Below are positions 42,968 to 51,607 of a stretch of 64,000 nucleotides of DNA, piece after piece. The first letter of the stretch is position 1. Each line of letters starts with the position of its first letter. Position numbers and translations under genes: made by a program. Source of the stretch: Streptomyces mangrovi (GTDB taxonomy: Bacteria; Actinomycetota; Actinomycetes; Streptomycetales; Streptomycetaceae). Below the pieces are notes generated by a model. That model ran no database searches. It saw only the letters and a list, made by a program, of their open reading frames with translations, and was not told the origin of the DNA. Location: NCBI RefSeq assembly GCF_900114215.1, contig NZ_FOSG01000016.1, forward strand, positions 62,001 through 126,000. Reading direction: 5' to 3'.

Positions 42968-43498
42968 GTGAGCAGTCCCAACAAGGGGGTGGAGAAGGTC
43001 GAGGTGGCGGTCAGGTGGGACCCCAGCCCCTCCGAGTCCTCGCCCCACGACCTCGACATCATCGCCGCGACCTACACCGCGGACGCCCCGCACGGCGAGC
43101 CCGCGTACGTCGTGCACTTCGACAGCCGCTCGCCCGACGGCACCATCGGCCTCAGCAGGGACAGTCGGACCGGTCTGGGGCTCGGGTACGACGAGGTCAT
43201 GACCCTGGAGCTCGGCCGGCTGGCCTCCTCCTACGCCCGGGTGGTCGTGGGCGTGGCTGTCCAGCAGCACAGCGGCCGCCGGACGTTCGGCGACATAGCG
43301 CGCACCGGTGTGCGGATCAGGGAGGGGTACGTCGAGCTGGCCGAGCACGACTTCTCCGGCGTGTCCGGGGCGACGGCCGCCACCGTCGCGGAGTTCACCC
43401 GCAACGGCACGGGCGCCTGGGAGTTCCGCGAGCATCTGCGCGGGTTCGACGCCGACCCGGAGTCCTTCACCCGCCTCATGGGCGGCGCTCCCGTCTGA
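42968..43498 (+). CDS. TerD-family protein
   Basis: A 176-residue TerD-domain protein. Visible marks are KGVEKVEVAVRWDPSPSESS, PHDLDIIAATYTAD, HFDSRSPDGTIGLSRDSRTG and the calcium-binding-type GYDEVMTLELGRL. The family is linked to tellurite resistance and, in Streptomyces, to calcium-dependent development. The GTG at 42968 follows AGGGGAG. It is a single gene without other ter genes, followed by two tandem hairpins. Confidence 0.85.
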   Translation: MSSPNKGVEKVEVAVRWDPSPSESSPHDLDIIAATYTADAPHGEPAYVVHFDSRSPDGTIGLSRDSRTGLGLGYDEVMTLELGRLASSYARVVVGVAVQQHSGRRTFGDIARTGVRIREGYVELAEHDFSGVSGATAATVAEFTRNGTGAWEFREHLRGFDADPESFTRLMGGAPV

Positions 43499-43552
43499 CG
43501 GCCCGGCCCGCTCGCGGTCCGGCGCCGGAGGGCGCGGACGGCGCGGACGGCG

Positions 43553-43629
43553 CGGAGGGTGCCGACCGCTCCGGTCGGCACCCTCCGGTCGTCCCCTCGG
43601 TGCGGCGGCGGGTGCCCGCCGCCGCACCG
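43553..43629. terminator. Two tandem hairpins between convergent genes
   Basis: A 15-bp stem (43553-43567 and 43573-43587) is followed by a second 15-bp stem (43598-43612 and 43615-43629). They lie between the TerD-family gene and the convergent nrdJ and probably terminate both. Confidence 0.8.
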
Positions 43630-43633
43630 CAGG

Positions 43634-46501
43634 TCAGCTGCAGCCGCTGGTGGAGCCGCAGCCCTCGCACAGGTAGCAGCTTCCCGCGCGGCGCATCTTG
43701 GTGCCGCAGGAGAAGCACAGCGGCGCGTCGGCGTTGAGGCCGAGCTGCATCTCCACCAGCTCGGTGGAGCTGTGCGCCTCCTTCGGCGCCGGGGCCGGAG
43801 CCTGCGGCTCGGAGGTGCCGCTCACCACCTTGGGCGGCTCCACCCGGCGCGGGGCCGACTGGGCCAGGCTCTCGACGTCCAGCTCGTCGTCGGCGGGCTC
43901 GTAGGAACCGGTCTCCAGGTGGCGCTGGCGCTCCTCGGCGGAGTGGATGCCGAGTGCCGAGCGGGTCTCGAAGGGCAGGAAGTCCAGCGCCAGGCGGCGG
44001 AAGATGTAGTCGACGATCGACTGCGCCATCCGCACGTCCGGGTCGTCGGTCATACCGGCCGGCTCGAAGCGCATGTTGGTGAACTTCGAGACGTAGGTCT
44101 CCAGCGGCACGCCGTACTGCAGGCCCACCGAGACGGCGATCGAGAAGGCGTCCATCATGCCCGCGAGGGTCGAGCCCTGCTTGGACATCTTCAGGAAGAC
44201 CTCGCCCAGGCCGTCGTCCGGGTAGGAGTTGGCGGTCATGTAGCCCTCGGCACCGCCGACGGTGAAGGAGGTGGTGATGCCGGGCCGGCCCTTGGGCAGG
44301 CGCTTGCGCACCGGGCGGTACTCGACGACCTTCTCGGCCTCGGGCTGCCCCTCGCCCTTGCCCTCCTTCTTCTTGGCGGAGAGCGGCTGGCCGACCTTGC
44401 AGTTGTCGCGGTAGATCGCCAGGGCCTTCAGGCCGAGCTTCCAGCCCTCGAAGTAGATCTCCTCGACCTCCTCGACGGTGGCCGACTCCGGCATGTTGAC
44501 CGTCTTGGAGATCGCGCCGGACAGGAACGGCTGGGCGGCGGCCATCATCCGCACGTGTCCCATCGGGGAGATGGAGCGCTCGCCCATGGCGCAGTCGAAG
44601 ACCTCGTAGTGCTCGTGGCGCAGCCCCGGGGCGTCGATGACGTTGCCGTGCTCGGCGATGTGCTCGACGATCGCCTCGACCTGCTCGGGCTGGTAGCCGA
44701 GCCGCTTGAGGGCCTTGGGCACGGTGTTGTTGACGATCTGCATCGAGCCGCCGCCGACCAGCTTCTTGAACTTGACCAGGGCCAGGTCGGGTTCGACGCC
44801 GGTGGTGTCGCAGTCCATCATCAGGCCGATGGTGCCGGTGGGGGCCAGCACGGACGCCTGGGCGTTGCGGAATCCGCTCTTCTTGCCCAGCCGGAGCACG
44901 TCCTGCCACGCCTCGGTGGCCGCGGCCCACACCGGGGTGTCCAGGTCGTCCATGCGCTTGGCGTCGGCGTTGGCGTCGGCGTGCTGCCTCATGACGCGCT
45001 GGTGGGCGTCGGCGTTGCGGGCGTAGCCCTCGTACGGGCCGACGATCGAGGCCAGCTCGGCGGAGCGGCGGTAGGAGGTGCCGGTCATCAGGGAGGTGAT
45101 CGCACCGGCCAGCGCACGGCCGCCGTCGGAGTCGTAGGCGTGGCCGGTGGCCATCAGCAGGGCGCCGAGGTTGGCGTAGCCGATGCCCAGCTGGCGGAAG
45201 GCGCGGGTGGTCTCGCCGATCTTCTCGGTGGGGAAGTCGGCGAAGCAGATGGAGATGTCCATCGCGGTGATGACCAGCTCGACGATCTTCGCGAAGCGCT
45301 CGGCGTCGAAGGACTGGTTGCCGGCGTCGTCGTCGCGCAGGAACTTCATCAGGTTCAGCGAGGCCAGGTTGCACGAGGAGTTGTCCAGGTGCATGTACTC
45401 GCTGCACGGGTTGGAGGCGGTGATGCGGCCGCTCTCCGGCGAGGTGTGCCAGTGGTTGATGGTGTCGTCGTACTGGATGCCGGGGTCGGCGCAGGCCCAG
45501 GCGGCCTCGGCCATCTTGCGGAACAGCGCCTTGGCGTCGACCTCCTCGATGGCCTCGCCGGTCATCCGGGCGCGCAGGCCGAACTTCGACCCGCTCTCGA
45601 CGGCCTTCATGAAGGCGTCGTTGACGCGGACGGAGTTGTTGGCGTTCTGGTACTGGACGGAGGTGATGTCGTCGCCGCCCAGGTCCATGTCGAAACCCGC
45701 GTCGCGCAGGGCGCGGACCTTCTCCTCCTCCTTGACCTTGGTCTCGATGAACGCCTCGACGTCGGGGTGGTCCACGTCCAGGACGACCATCTTGGCCGCG
45801 CGGCGGGTGGCGCCGCCGGACTTGATCGTCCCGGCGGAGGCGTCGGCGCCGCGCATGAAGGAGACCGGGCCCGAGGCGTTGCCGCCGGAGGAGAGCAGTT
45901 CCTTGGAGGAGCGGATGCGCGAGAGGTTCAGGCCCGCGCCGGAACCGCCCTTGAAGATCATCCCCTCTTCCTTGTACCACTCCAGGATCGACTCCATGGA
46001 GTCGTCGACGGAGAGGATGAAGCAGGCGGAGACCTGCTGGGGCTGGGTGGTGCCGACGTTGAACCACACCGGGGAGTTGAACGAGAACACCTGGTGGAGC
46101 ACGGCATGGGCCAGTTCGTGCTCGAAGATCTCGGCGTCGGCCGGGGAGGCGAAGTAGCCGTGCTTCTCACCGGCGGCGCGGTAGGTCTTCACCACGCGGT
46201 CGATGAGCTGCTTCAGGCTGGTCTCGCGCTGGGGCGTGCCGACGGCACCGCGGAAGTACTTGCTGGTGACGATGTTGACCGCGTTCAACGACCAGAAGTC
46301 GGGGAACTCCACGCCGCGCTGCTCGAAGTTGACCGAGCCGTCGCGCCAGTTGGTCATGACGACGTCACGGCGCTCCCAGACCACCTCGTCGTACGGGTGC
46401 ACCCCGGGGGTGGTGTGGATGCGCTCGATCCGCAGACCCTTGGCGGCCTTGGTCCCCTTGGACCGGGCCCCTCGTGCCGGGTCGCTCGTCGTCTCTGTCA
46501 T
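43634..46501 (-). CDS. nrdJ: Vitamin B12-dependent ribonucleotide reductase
   Basis: Class II ribonucleotide reductase, which makes deoxyribonucleotides with adenosylcobalamin and does not need oxygen. The 955-residue protein shows the active-site cysteine regions in VSACFILSVDDSMES and TASNPCSEYMHLDNSSCNL. The substrate-binding glycine-rich loop is KGGSGAGLNLSRIRSS. The C-terminal CxxC tail reads LCFSCGTKMRRAGSCYLCEG and ends GSTSGCS, as in other actinobacterial NrdJ. The ATG at 46501 follows GGGAGG. It lies 118 bp downstream of nrdR. No B12 riboswitch is visible in that gap, and control should come from NrdR boxes before nrdR. Confidence 0.96.
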   Translation of the reverse strand: MTETTSDPARGARSKGTKAAKGLRIERIHTTPGVHPYDEVVWERRDVVMTNWRDGSVNFEQRGVEFPDFWSLNAVNIVTSKYFRGAVGTPQRETSLKQLIDRVVKTYRAAGEKHGYFASPADAEIFEHELAHAVLHQVFSFNSPVWFNVGTTQPQQVSACFILSVDDSMESILEWYKEEGMIFKGGSGAGLNLSRIRSSKELLSSGGNASGPVSFMRGADASAGTIKSGGATRRAAKMVVLDVDHPDVEAFIETKVKEEEKVRALRDAGFDMDLGGDDITSVQYQNANNSVRVNDAFMKAVESGSKFGLRARMTGEAIEEVDAKALFRKMAEAAWACADPGIQYDDTINHWHTSPESGRITASNPCSEYMHLDNSSCNLASLNLMKFLRDDDAGNQSFDAERFAKIVELVITAMDISICFADFPTEKIGETTRAFRQLGIGYANLGALLMATGHAYDSDGGRALAGAITSLMTGTSYRRSAELASIVGPYEGYARNADAHQRVMRQHADANADAKRMDDLDTPVWAAATEAWQDVLRLGKKSGFRNAQASVLAPTGTIGLMMDCDTTGVEPDLALVKFKKLVGGGSMQIVNNTVPKALKRLGYQPEQVEAIVEHIAEHGNVIDAPGLRHEHYEVFDCAMGERSISPMGHVRMMAAAQPFLSGAISKTVNMPESATVEEVEEIYFEGWKLGLKALAIYRDNCKVGQPLSAKKKEGKGEGQPEAEKVVEYRPVRKRLPKGRPGITTSFTVGGAEGYMTANSYPDDGLGEVFLKMSKQGSTLAGMMDAFSIAVSVGLQYGVPLETYVSKFTNMRFEPAGMTDDPDVRMAQSIVDYIFRRLALDFLPFETRSALGIHSAEERQRHLETGSYEPADDELDVESLAQSAPRRVEPPKVVSGTSEPQAPAPAPKEAHSSTELVEMQLGLNADAPLCFSCGTKMRRAGSCYLCEGCGSTSGCS

Positions 46502-46619
46502 TCCGCCTCCCTGTACAGGCATAACGCCCTGACACACCCCGCGCTTCCCGGGGTGTGGTGTTCGTTTCGATGGCCGGAGCGCGACGCGCTCCGGTCCGGT
46601 CCGGTCCGTGCGGGGCCGC

Positions 46620-47243
46620 TCAGTTCCCGGCGGCCAGTGGCGCGGGCGGGGCGGCGGGGCTTTCGCCGCCCCCGCCGTCACTTCCGTCCCCGGTCTCCCC
46701 GGCTCCACCGCGGCCTCCGCCTCCCGCGGCCGTGGTTCTGCCCGGGGCCGCGTCGCCTCCGCCGGCACGGTCGCCGGAGGCGACGCGGTCGGCGGAGGCC
46801 CGCTCCCCGCGCAGCTCGGCGATCGCGGCCTCGAAGTCCTCCAGCGAGTCGAACGCCTGGTAGACGGAGGCGAAGCGCAGATACGCCACGAGGTCCAGTT
46901 CCCGCAGCGGGCCGAGTATGGCCAGCCCGACATCGTGTGTGGACAGCTCGGCGCTCCCGGTGGCGCGTACCGCCTCCTCGACCCGCTGGCCCAGTTTGGC
47001 GAGCGCGTCCTCGGTGACCGGGCGTCCCTGGCATGCCTTGCGCACCCCGGCGATCACCTTGTCCCGGCTGAAGGGCTCGGTGACCCCGCTCCGCTTGATG
47101 ACCATCAAGGACGCGTTCTCCACCGTCGTGAAGCGGCGGGAGCAGTGCGGACACTGACGGCGTCGGCGGATCGCGGTGCCGTCGTCGGTGGTGCGGCTGT
47201 CGACGACGCGGCTGTCGGGGTGCCGGCAGAAGGGGCAGTGCAT
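46620..47243 (-). CDS. nrdR: Transcriptional repressor NrdR
   Basis: NrdR represses ribonucleotide reductase genes when dATP is bound. The 207-residue protein has zinc cysteines 3, 6, 31 and 34 (MHCPFC and CPHC), followed by the ATP-cone domain (about 49-139) with VIKRSGVTEPFSRDKVIAGV. After the usual end (FEAAIAELRGE), a Gly/Ala/Pro-rich tail of about 50 residues follows; it is longer than in most NrdR proteins. The ATG at 47243 has a strong AAGGAGGG site. Together with nrdJ it forms an operon with two NrdR boxes in its promoter region. Confidence 0.95.
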   Translation of the reverse strand: MHCPFCRHPDSRVVDSRTTDDGTAIRRRRQCPHCSRRFTTVENASLMVIKRSGVTEPFSRDKVIAGVRKACQGRPVTEDALAKLGQRVEEAVRATGSAELSTHDVGLAILGPLRELDLVAYLRFASVYQAFDSLEDFEAAIAELRGERASADRVASGDRAGGGDAAPGRTTAAGGGGRGGAGETGDGSDGGGGESPAAPPAPLAAGN

Positions 47244-47388
47244 CGCTTCCCACCCTCCTTCACCCTCGATGGCGCAGCATGAGCGGCGCAGCAGAACAGC
47301 ATTGGACACGCGTTCGAGTACCCGGTGAACGGGCCTCGAAAGCGGCCACCAGCATAGGTGATACCCGCCGCCTCTCAGGACCGGGGGA

Positions 47389-47404
47389 CCACAACTTCTG
47401 GGTA
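47389..47404. promoter_or_regulatory. nrdR: NrdR box 2 (weaker)
   Basis: CCACAACTTCTGGGTA aligns with the NrdR box. It starts 32 bp from the better box, i.e. on the same helix face. Tandem boxes about three helical turns apart are normal for NrdR regulation. Confidence 0.6.
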
Positions 47405-47420
47405 GCCGCCGAACATCTAA

Positions 47421-47436
47421 CCACTACATCTGGTGG
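47421..47436. promoter_or_regulatory. nrdR: NrdR box 1
   Basis: CCACTACATCTGGTGG is a 16-bp near-palindrome that fits the NrdR consensus (ACACWATATATWGTGT) at 11 of 16 positions by my count. It lies 178 bp before the nrdR start. Confidence 0.75.
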
Positions 47437-47573
47437 CTGCTTGACGAACACGCCATGCGTGTCGGAAACGCCGGACCGGCAAACGTACGAGAGGCTACCG
47501 TAGCGATCGGAGGCGCTCCGCAGCCCATACACCGCCCTCGTCGATCACGTCAGCCAATCTGCGAAATTTCACT

Positions 47574-47587
47574 CGAACGTGTGTTTG
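47574..47587. promoter_or_regulatory. lexA: LexA (SOS) box
   Basis: CGAACGTGTGTTTG matches the Gram-positive SOS consensus CGAACNNNNGTTCG with one changed base. It lies 63 bp before the lexA start codon, where LexA would autorepress. Confidence 0.82.
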
Positions 47588-47650
47588 GCGCAACCTTTCG
47601 AAAGCACATACCGTTGTCCAACCAGGGAGAACCGCTTGAGAGGGGCCGAC

Positions 47651-48457
47651 GTGACCACCACCGCAGAGAGCGCCACCATCGCCGCACGGGACCGTTCCCG
47701 GGGCCGCGCCGATCATGTGCAGGAAGCAAACACCGCCCCCGGCGCGTCCGACGGCGCGGTCGGCGGTGCGGAGGCTCTCAAGCCCACTCGCTCGCTGCCG
47801 GGCCGTCCACCGGGCATCCGCGCCGACAGCTCGGGGCTGACGGACCGGCAGCGCCGGGTGATCGAGGTGATCCGCGACTCGGTGCAGCGCCGCGGCTACC
47901 CGCCGTCGATGCGGGAGATCGGCCAGGCCGTCGGCCTGTCCTCCACCTCCTCCGTGGCCCACCAGCTGATGGCCCTGGAACGCAAGGGCTTCCTGCGGCG
48001 CGATCCGCACCGCCCCCGCGCCTATGAGGTGCGCGCCTCGGACGCGCCCACCAGCCAGACCACCGACACCACCGGCAAGCCCGCCGCCTCCTACGTCCCC
48101 CTGGTCGGCCGGATCGCCGCCGGCGGCCCGATCCTGGCCGAGGAGTCGGTGGAGGACGTCTTCCCGCTGCCCCGCCAGCTCGTCGGCGACGGGGAGCTGT
48201 TCGTGCTCAAGGTCGTCGGCGACTCCATGGTCGACGCGGCGATCTGCGACGGCGACTGGGTCACGGTGCGCCGCCAGCCGGTCGCCGAGAACGGCGACAT
48301 CGTCGCCGCCATGCTGGACGGCGAGGCGACCGTCAAGCGCTTCAGGCGCGAGGACGGGCATGTGTGGCTGATCCCCCACAACGCCGCCTACCAGCCGATC
48401 CCCGGCGACGAGGCAACCATCCTCGGCAAGGTCGTGGCAGTGCTGCGGCGCGTCTGA
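47651..48457 (+). CDS. lexA: SOS repressor LexA
   Basis: LexA represses DNA-damage genes and self-cleaves with RecA. The 268-residue protein has an N-terminal winged helix (about 62-125, LTDRQRRVIEVIRDSVQRRG then MREIGQAVGLSSTSSVAHQL). The cleavage site is Ala157-Gly158 in GRIAAGGPI, with catalytic Ser192 in VVGDSMVDA and Lys229 in EATVKRF. The N-terminal 60 residues are an actinobacterial extension. The GTG at 47651 follows GAGAGGGG. The gene diverges from nrdR and has a LexA box in front, so DNA-precursor supply and SOS control share an intergenic region. Confidence 0.97.
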   Translation: MTTTAESATIAARDRSRGRADHVQEANTAPGASDGAVGGAEALKPTRSLPGRPPGIRADSSGLTDRQRRVIEVIRDSVQRRGYPPSMREIGQAVGLSSTSSVAHQLMALERKGFLRRDPHRPRAYEVRASDAPTSQTTDTTGKPAASYVPLVGRIAAGGPILAEESVEDVFPLPRQLVGDGELFVLKVVGDSMVDAAICDGDWVTVRRQPVAENGDIVAAMLDGEATVKRFRREDGHVWLIPHNAAYQPIPGDEATILGKVVAVLRRV

Positions 48458-48512
48458 CGCGCCGGCCCCACGCCGACCTCACGAGACGGCCGCACGACGG
48501 CCGGAACGGACC

Positions 48513-48542
48513 GCCCCGGGACCACTGCGCCGGTCCCGGGGC
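48513..48542. terminator. Terminator after lexA
   Basis: An 11-bp perfect stem (48513-48523 and 48532-48542) with an 8-nt loop lies downstream of lexA. The rest of the interval to the convergent helicase gene (48543-48676) shows nothing. Confidence 0.7.
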
Positions 48543-48676
48543 CCAGCTTGTGCCCTGCGCTCCGGTCCGCTCCGGCAGGCCCGGGGCTCCGGACCTGTGC
48601 CGGGCCTGCGCCGGGCTTCCGCCGACCGGGGCCGGGGGCCGCCCGCCCTGCGCGGCCGCCCTGCCTCACCGGGGCT

Positions 48677-50740
48677 CTACACGCCCTCCTTGGCCGCGGT
48701 ATCGATGGCCGCCAGCGAACGGCGCACCTGGTTGCGGTCGGTGGTGTACCAGAAGTCGGGCATCGAGGCCCGCAGAAAACTCCCGTAGCGAGCCCTGGCC
48801 AGCCGCGGGTCCAGCACCGCGACCACACCCCGGTCCCCCGTCGCCCGCACCAGGCGGCCCGCGCCCTGCGCCATCAGCAGCGCGGCGTGGGTGGCCGCCA
48901 CGGCCATGAAGCCGTTGCCGCCCGCCTCCTCCACCGCCTTCTGCCGGGCACTCATCAGTGGATCGTCGGGGCGCGGGAACGGAACACGGTCCATCACCAC
49001 CAGCTGGCAGTTCGGGCCCGGCACGTCCACGCCCTGCCACAGCGACAGCGTCCCGAACAGACAGGTCTCGGCGTCCGCCGCGAAGCGCCGGATCAGCTCG
49101 CCCAGGGTCTCCTCGCCCTGCAGCAGTACGGGGACATCCAGCCGCCCGCGCAGTTCCTCGGCCGCCGCCTGGGCGGCCCGCATCGAGGAGAACAGCCCGA
49201 GCGTGCGCCCCCCGGCCGCCTGGACCAGCTCGGTCAGCTCGTCCAGCATGTCGCCGCGACTGCCCTCCCGGCCGGGCGGTGACAGATGCTGGGCGACATA
49301 GAGGATGCCCTGCCTGCGGTAGTCGAAGGGTGAGCCGACGTCCAGCCCACGCCACCGCGGGACTCCGGTGTCCGTCTCCGCCTCGCCGTCCCCGTCGGCG
49401 CCGTCCCCGTCGGCGGCGCCCGCGCCCCCGGCTTCCCCGAGGTGTTCGGCCGCACCACCGGTCTCCGTGACCCGTCCCTCGGCACTCAGCCCCAGGGAGG
49501 CTCCCACCCCGTCGAAGTCCCCGCCGAGCTTGAGCGTGGCGGAGGCCAGGACCACCGACCGGTCCTCGAACAGCTTCTCCCGCAGCAGCCCGGAGACCGC
49601 CAGGGGGGCGACCCGCAGCGAGGCGCCGTAGCGGTCGTGGCGCTCGTACCAGACGACATCGTGCTCCGCCCCCTGCACAATGCGCTCGGCGACCACGTGG
49701 ACGTTCTCCACCGAGGCCAGGGCCTGGCGGCGGACGGCGTCCTCGTCCTGGACGGACCGGTCGCGGGTGTTGCCCAGCGCGGTGATGACCGCGCGGGCCG
49801 CGTCGCGCAGCGCCGTCAGGGCGTACCCGAGATCCTCGGGGATCTCCTCCAGCCGGCCCGGCAGCGCCAGTTCCATCAGCCGCTCGAAGCCCTCCGCGGC
49901 CGTCTGCAGCCGGTCGGCCTCCTTCTCGTCGACCAGCTTGGCCGCACGGCGCACCGCCCGGTTGACCCCGCCCGGTGTCAGCTCGCCGGTGGCCACCCCG
50001 GTGACCCGGGAGACCAGTTCGTGTGCCTCGTCGACGATCAGGACCTCGTGGCCGGGGAGCACCGGCGCGCCCTCGATGGCGTCGATGGCCAGCAGCGCGT
50101 GGTTGGTGACGATCACCTCGGCGAGCTTGGCCCGCTCGCGCGCCGCCTCCGCGAAGCACTCCGCCCCGTAGGCGCAGCGGGTGGCGCCCAGGCACTCCCG
50201 CGAGGAGACCGACACCTGGGACCAGGCCCGGTCGGAGACGCCCGGGGTGAGATCGTCGCGGTCACCGGTCTCGCTCTCGTCCGCCCAGTCCCGCAGCCGC
50301 AGCAGGTCCTTGCCCAGCCGACTGGTGGGGGCCGCCGCCTCGAAGGGGTCGAACAGGCCGTCCTCGTCGTCCTGCGGCACCCCCTCGTGGAGGCGGTGCA
50401 GGCACAGGTAGTTGGAACGTCCCTTGAGCATGGCGTACTCGGGACGGCGGCGCAGCAGCGGATGGAGGGCCTCGATCGTACGCGGCAGGTCGCGTTCGAC
50501 CAGCTGCCGCTGCAGGGCGAGCGTCGCGGTCGCGATGACCGTGCGCTCACCGTGTGCCAGGGCGGGCACCAGGTATCCCAGCGACTTGCCGGTCCCGGTG
50601 CCCGCCTGGACCAGCAGGTGGACGTTGCTGTCGATGGCCTCGGCCACGGCTTCGGCCATGGCGACCTGGCCGGGTCGCTCGGTGCCTCCGACGGCGGTGA
50701 CCGCGGCGTGGAGGAGGTCGGTGAGGGCGGGCTTGGTCAT
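48677..50740 (-). CDS. dinG: DinG/XPD-family ATP-dependent DNA helicase
   Basis: A 687-residue iron-sulfur helicase. Walker A AGTGTGKS is at 46-53 and the DEAH box is IVDEAHELV. Four cysteines for the [4Fe-4S] cluster lie in SNYLCLHRL, RECLGATRCAYGAEC. Motif VI reads GAGRLVRATGDRGVVAVLD. A Gly/Asp/Glu-rich insert (GADGDGEAETDTG) interrupts the second motor domain. These helicases unwind damaged or RNA-containing structures. The ATG at 50740 follows AAGGTGG. It sits next to lexA, but I see no LexA box directly before it. The name is by family; it could equally be called YoaA-like. Confidence 0.88.
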   Translation of the reverse strand: MTKPALTDLLHAAVTAVGGTERPGQVAMAEAVAEAIDSNVHLLVQAGTGTGKSLGYLVPALAHGERTVIATATLALQRQLVERDLPRTIEALHPLLRRRPEYAMLKGRSNYLCLHRLHEGVPQDDEDGLFDPFEAAAPTSRLGKDLLRLRDWADESETGDRDDLTPGVSDRAWSQVSVSSRECLGATRCAYGAECFAEAARERAKLAEVIVTNHALLAIDAIEGAPVLPGHEVLIVDEAHELVSRVTGVATGELTPGGVNRAVRRAAKLVDEKEADRLQTAAEGFERLMELALPGRLEEIPEDLGYALTALRDAARAVITALGNTRDRSVQDEDAVRRQALASVENVHVVAERIVQGAEHDVVWYERHDRYGASLRVAPLAVSGLLREKLFEDRSVVLASATLKLGGDFDGVGASLGLSAEGRVTETGGAAEHLGEAGGAGAADGDGADGDGEAETDTGVPRWRGLDVGSPFDYRRQGILYVAQHLSPPGREGSRGDMLDELTELVQAAGGRTLGLFSSMRAAQAAAEELRGRLDVPVLLQGEETLGELIRRFAADAETCLFGTLSLWQGVDVPGPNCQLVVMDRVPFPRPDDPLMSARQKAVEEAGGNGFMAVAATHAALLMAQGAGRLVRATGDRGVVAVLDPRLARARYGSFLRASMPDFWYTTDRNQVRRSLAAIDTAAKEGV

Positions 50741-50807
50741 AGGACCGCCACCTTACGCGGTGCCGCCGACAGCCGTGCCCGGTACGGCCCGCTGCCCACC
50801 CGGAGGG

Positions 50808-51569
50808 TCACGGGGCGTGGCGCAGTGCCCGGTCGCGGACCACCACGGCGGCCCGTTTGCCCGGGAGGTCGGTCTCGGCGGCCAGCCGGAAGCCCGCCCG
50901 CAGGAAGGCCGCGACGGACGGGACGTTGCGGATGTCGGGCTCGGCGATGACGCGGCCGCACATCGGCCGCCGGTCCAGGACGAGGTCCGAGACCGCCCGC
51001 AGCAGCACCGTGCCGACACCGCGGCCCCGGTCCGCCGCGCCGCCGATCAGCAGGTGCAGTCCGGTGTCGTGCGGGCGCACCGGGTGATACCGGGCGAGCG
51101 GGTCGAGATCGGCGCGGTAGACCTCCCAGTAGCTCATGGGGACACCGCGGAGCACCCCCAGGCACGGCACGCTGCGCCCGTCGCCGCGGATCTGGGCACG
51201 CAGGTGCGCGGCGGTGGCCCCGGCGGGGCCGGCCAGGTGCCAGAAGGCCGCCACCGCGGGGTCGTTCATCCAGGCGGTGATCAGCCGCAGATCGCGTTCG
51301 AGGCGGACGGGGACGAGCCGGAAGACCCCGGCGGCCGTGGTGACCGGTCCCCAGTCGGCGACGGCGTCCAGCGGATCCGGCCGCGACGCGGACTCCGGCG
51401 CGGTGCCGTACGGCGCGGCGGACGGGCCGATGGACGGGCCGACGGACGGGCCGACGGGCAGCCGCGGGCCGGGGGCGCCGCCGGTGGGCGGGAGCGTCAC
51501 GCCCGCCGGGACGCGCGCGGCAGCGGGCACGGCGGGTGCGGGGCGGGCCGGTGGAACACCGGTGGTCAT
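50808..51569 (-). CDS. Siderophore-type GNAT acyltransferase
   Basis: A 253-residue acyltransferase of the IucB/RhbD/DesC type, which acylates a hydroxylamine or amine during hydroxamate siderophore assembly. The catalytic core reads ITAWMNDPAVAAFWHLAGP, PMSYWEVYRADLDPLARYHP and GLHLLIGGAADRGRGVGTVL. The first 75 residues are Pro/Ala/Gly low complexity, with VGPSVGPSIGPS encoded by a 12-bp tandem repeat. The ATG at 51569 follows GGAGG. It lies 38 bp downstream of the NIS synthetase gene and is probably co-transcribed. Confidence 0.83.
   Translation of the reverse strand: MTTGVPPARPAPAVPAAARVPAGVTLPPTGGAPGPRLPVGPSVGPSIGPSAAPYGTAPESASRPDPLDAVADWGPVTTAAGVFRLVPVRLERDLRLITAWMNDPAVAAFWHLAGPAGATAAHLRAQIRGDGRSVPCLGVLRGVPMSYWEVYRADLDPLARYHPVRPHDTGLHLLIGGAADRGRGVGTVLLRAVSDLVLDRRPMCGRVIAEPDIRNVPSVAAFLRAGFRLAAETDLPGKRAAVVVRDRALRHAP
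51421..51456. repeat. 12-bp tandem repeat, three copies
   Basis: GACGGGCCGATG, GACGGGCCGACG and GACGGGCCGACG run head to tail in the low-complexity N-terminal part of the acyltransferase gene. They keep the reading frame (four residues per unit). Confidence 0.85.
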
Positions 51570-51607
51570 GGTGGTGCCTCCGTAAGTTGTCAGGCGGCCC
51601 GGACGGT

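Noticed and set aside
46502..46619. B12 riboswitch before nrdJ
   Set aside because: The nrdR-nrdJ gap is only 118 bp and no B12-box sequence was seen.
43559..47017. Long plus-strand frame opposite nrdJ and nrdR
   Set aside because: It runs across two well-identified genes and has typical shadow composition.
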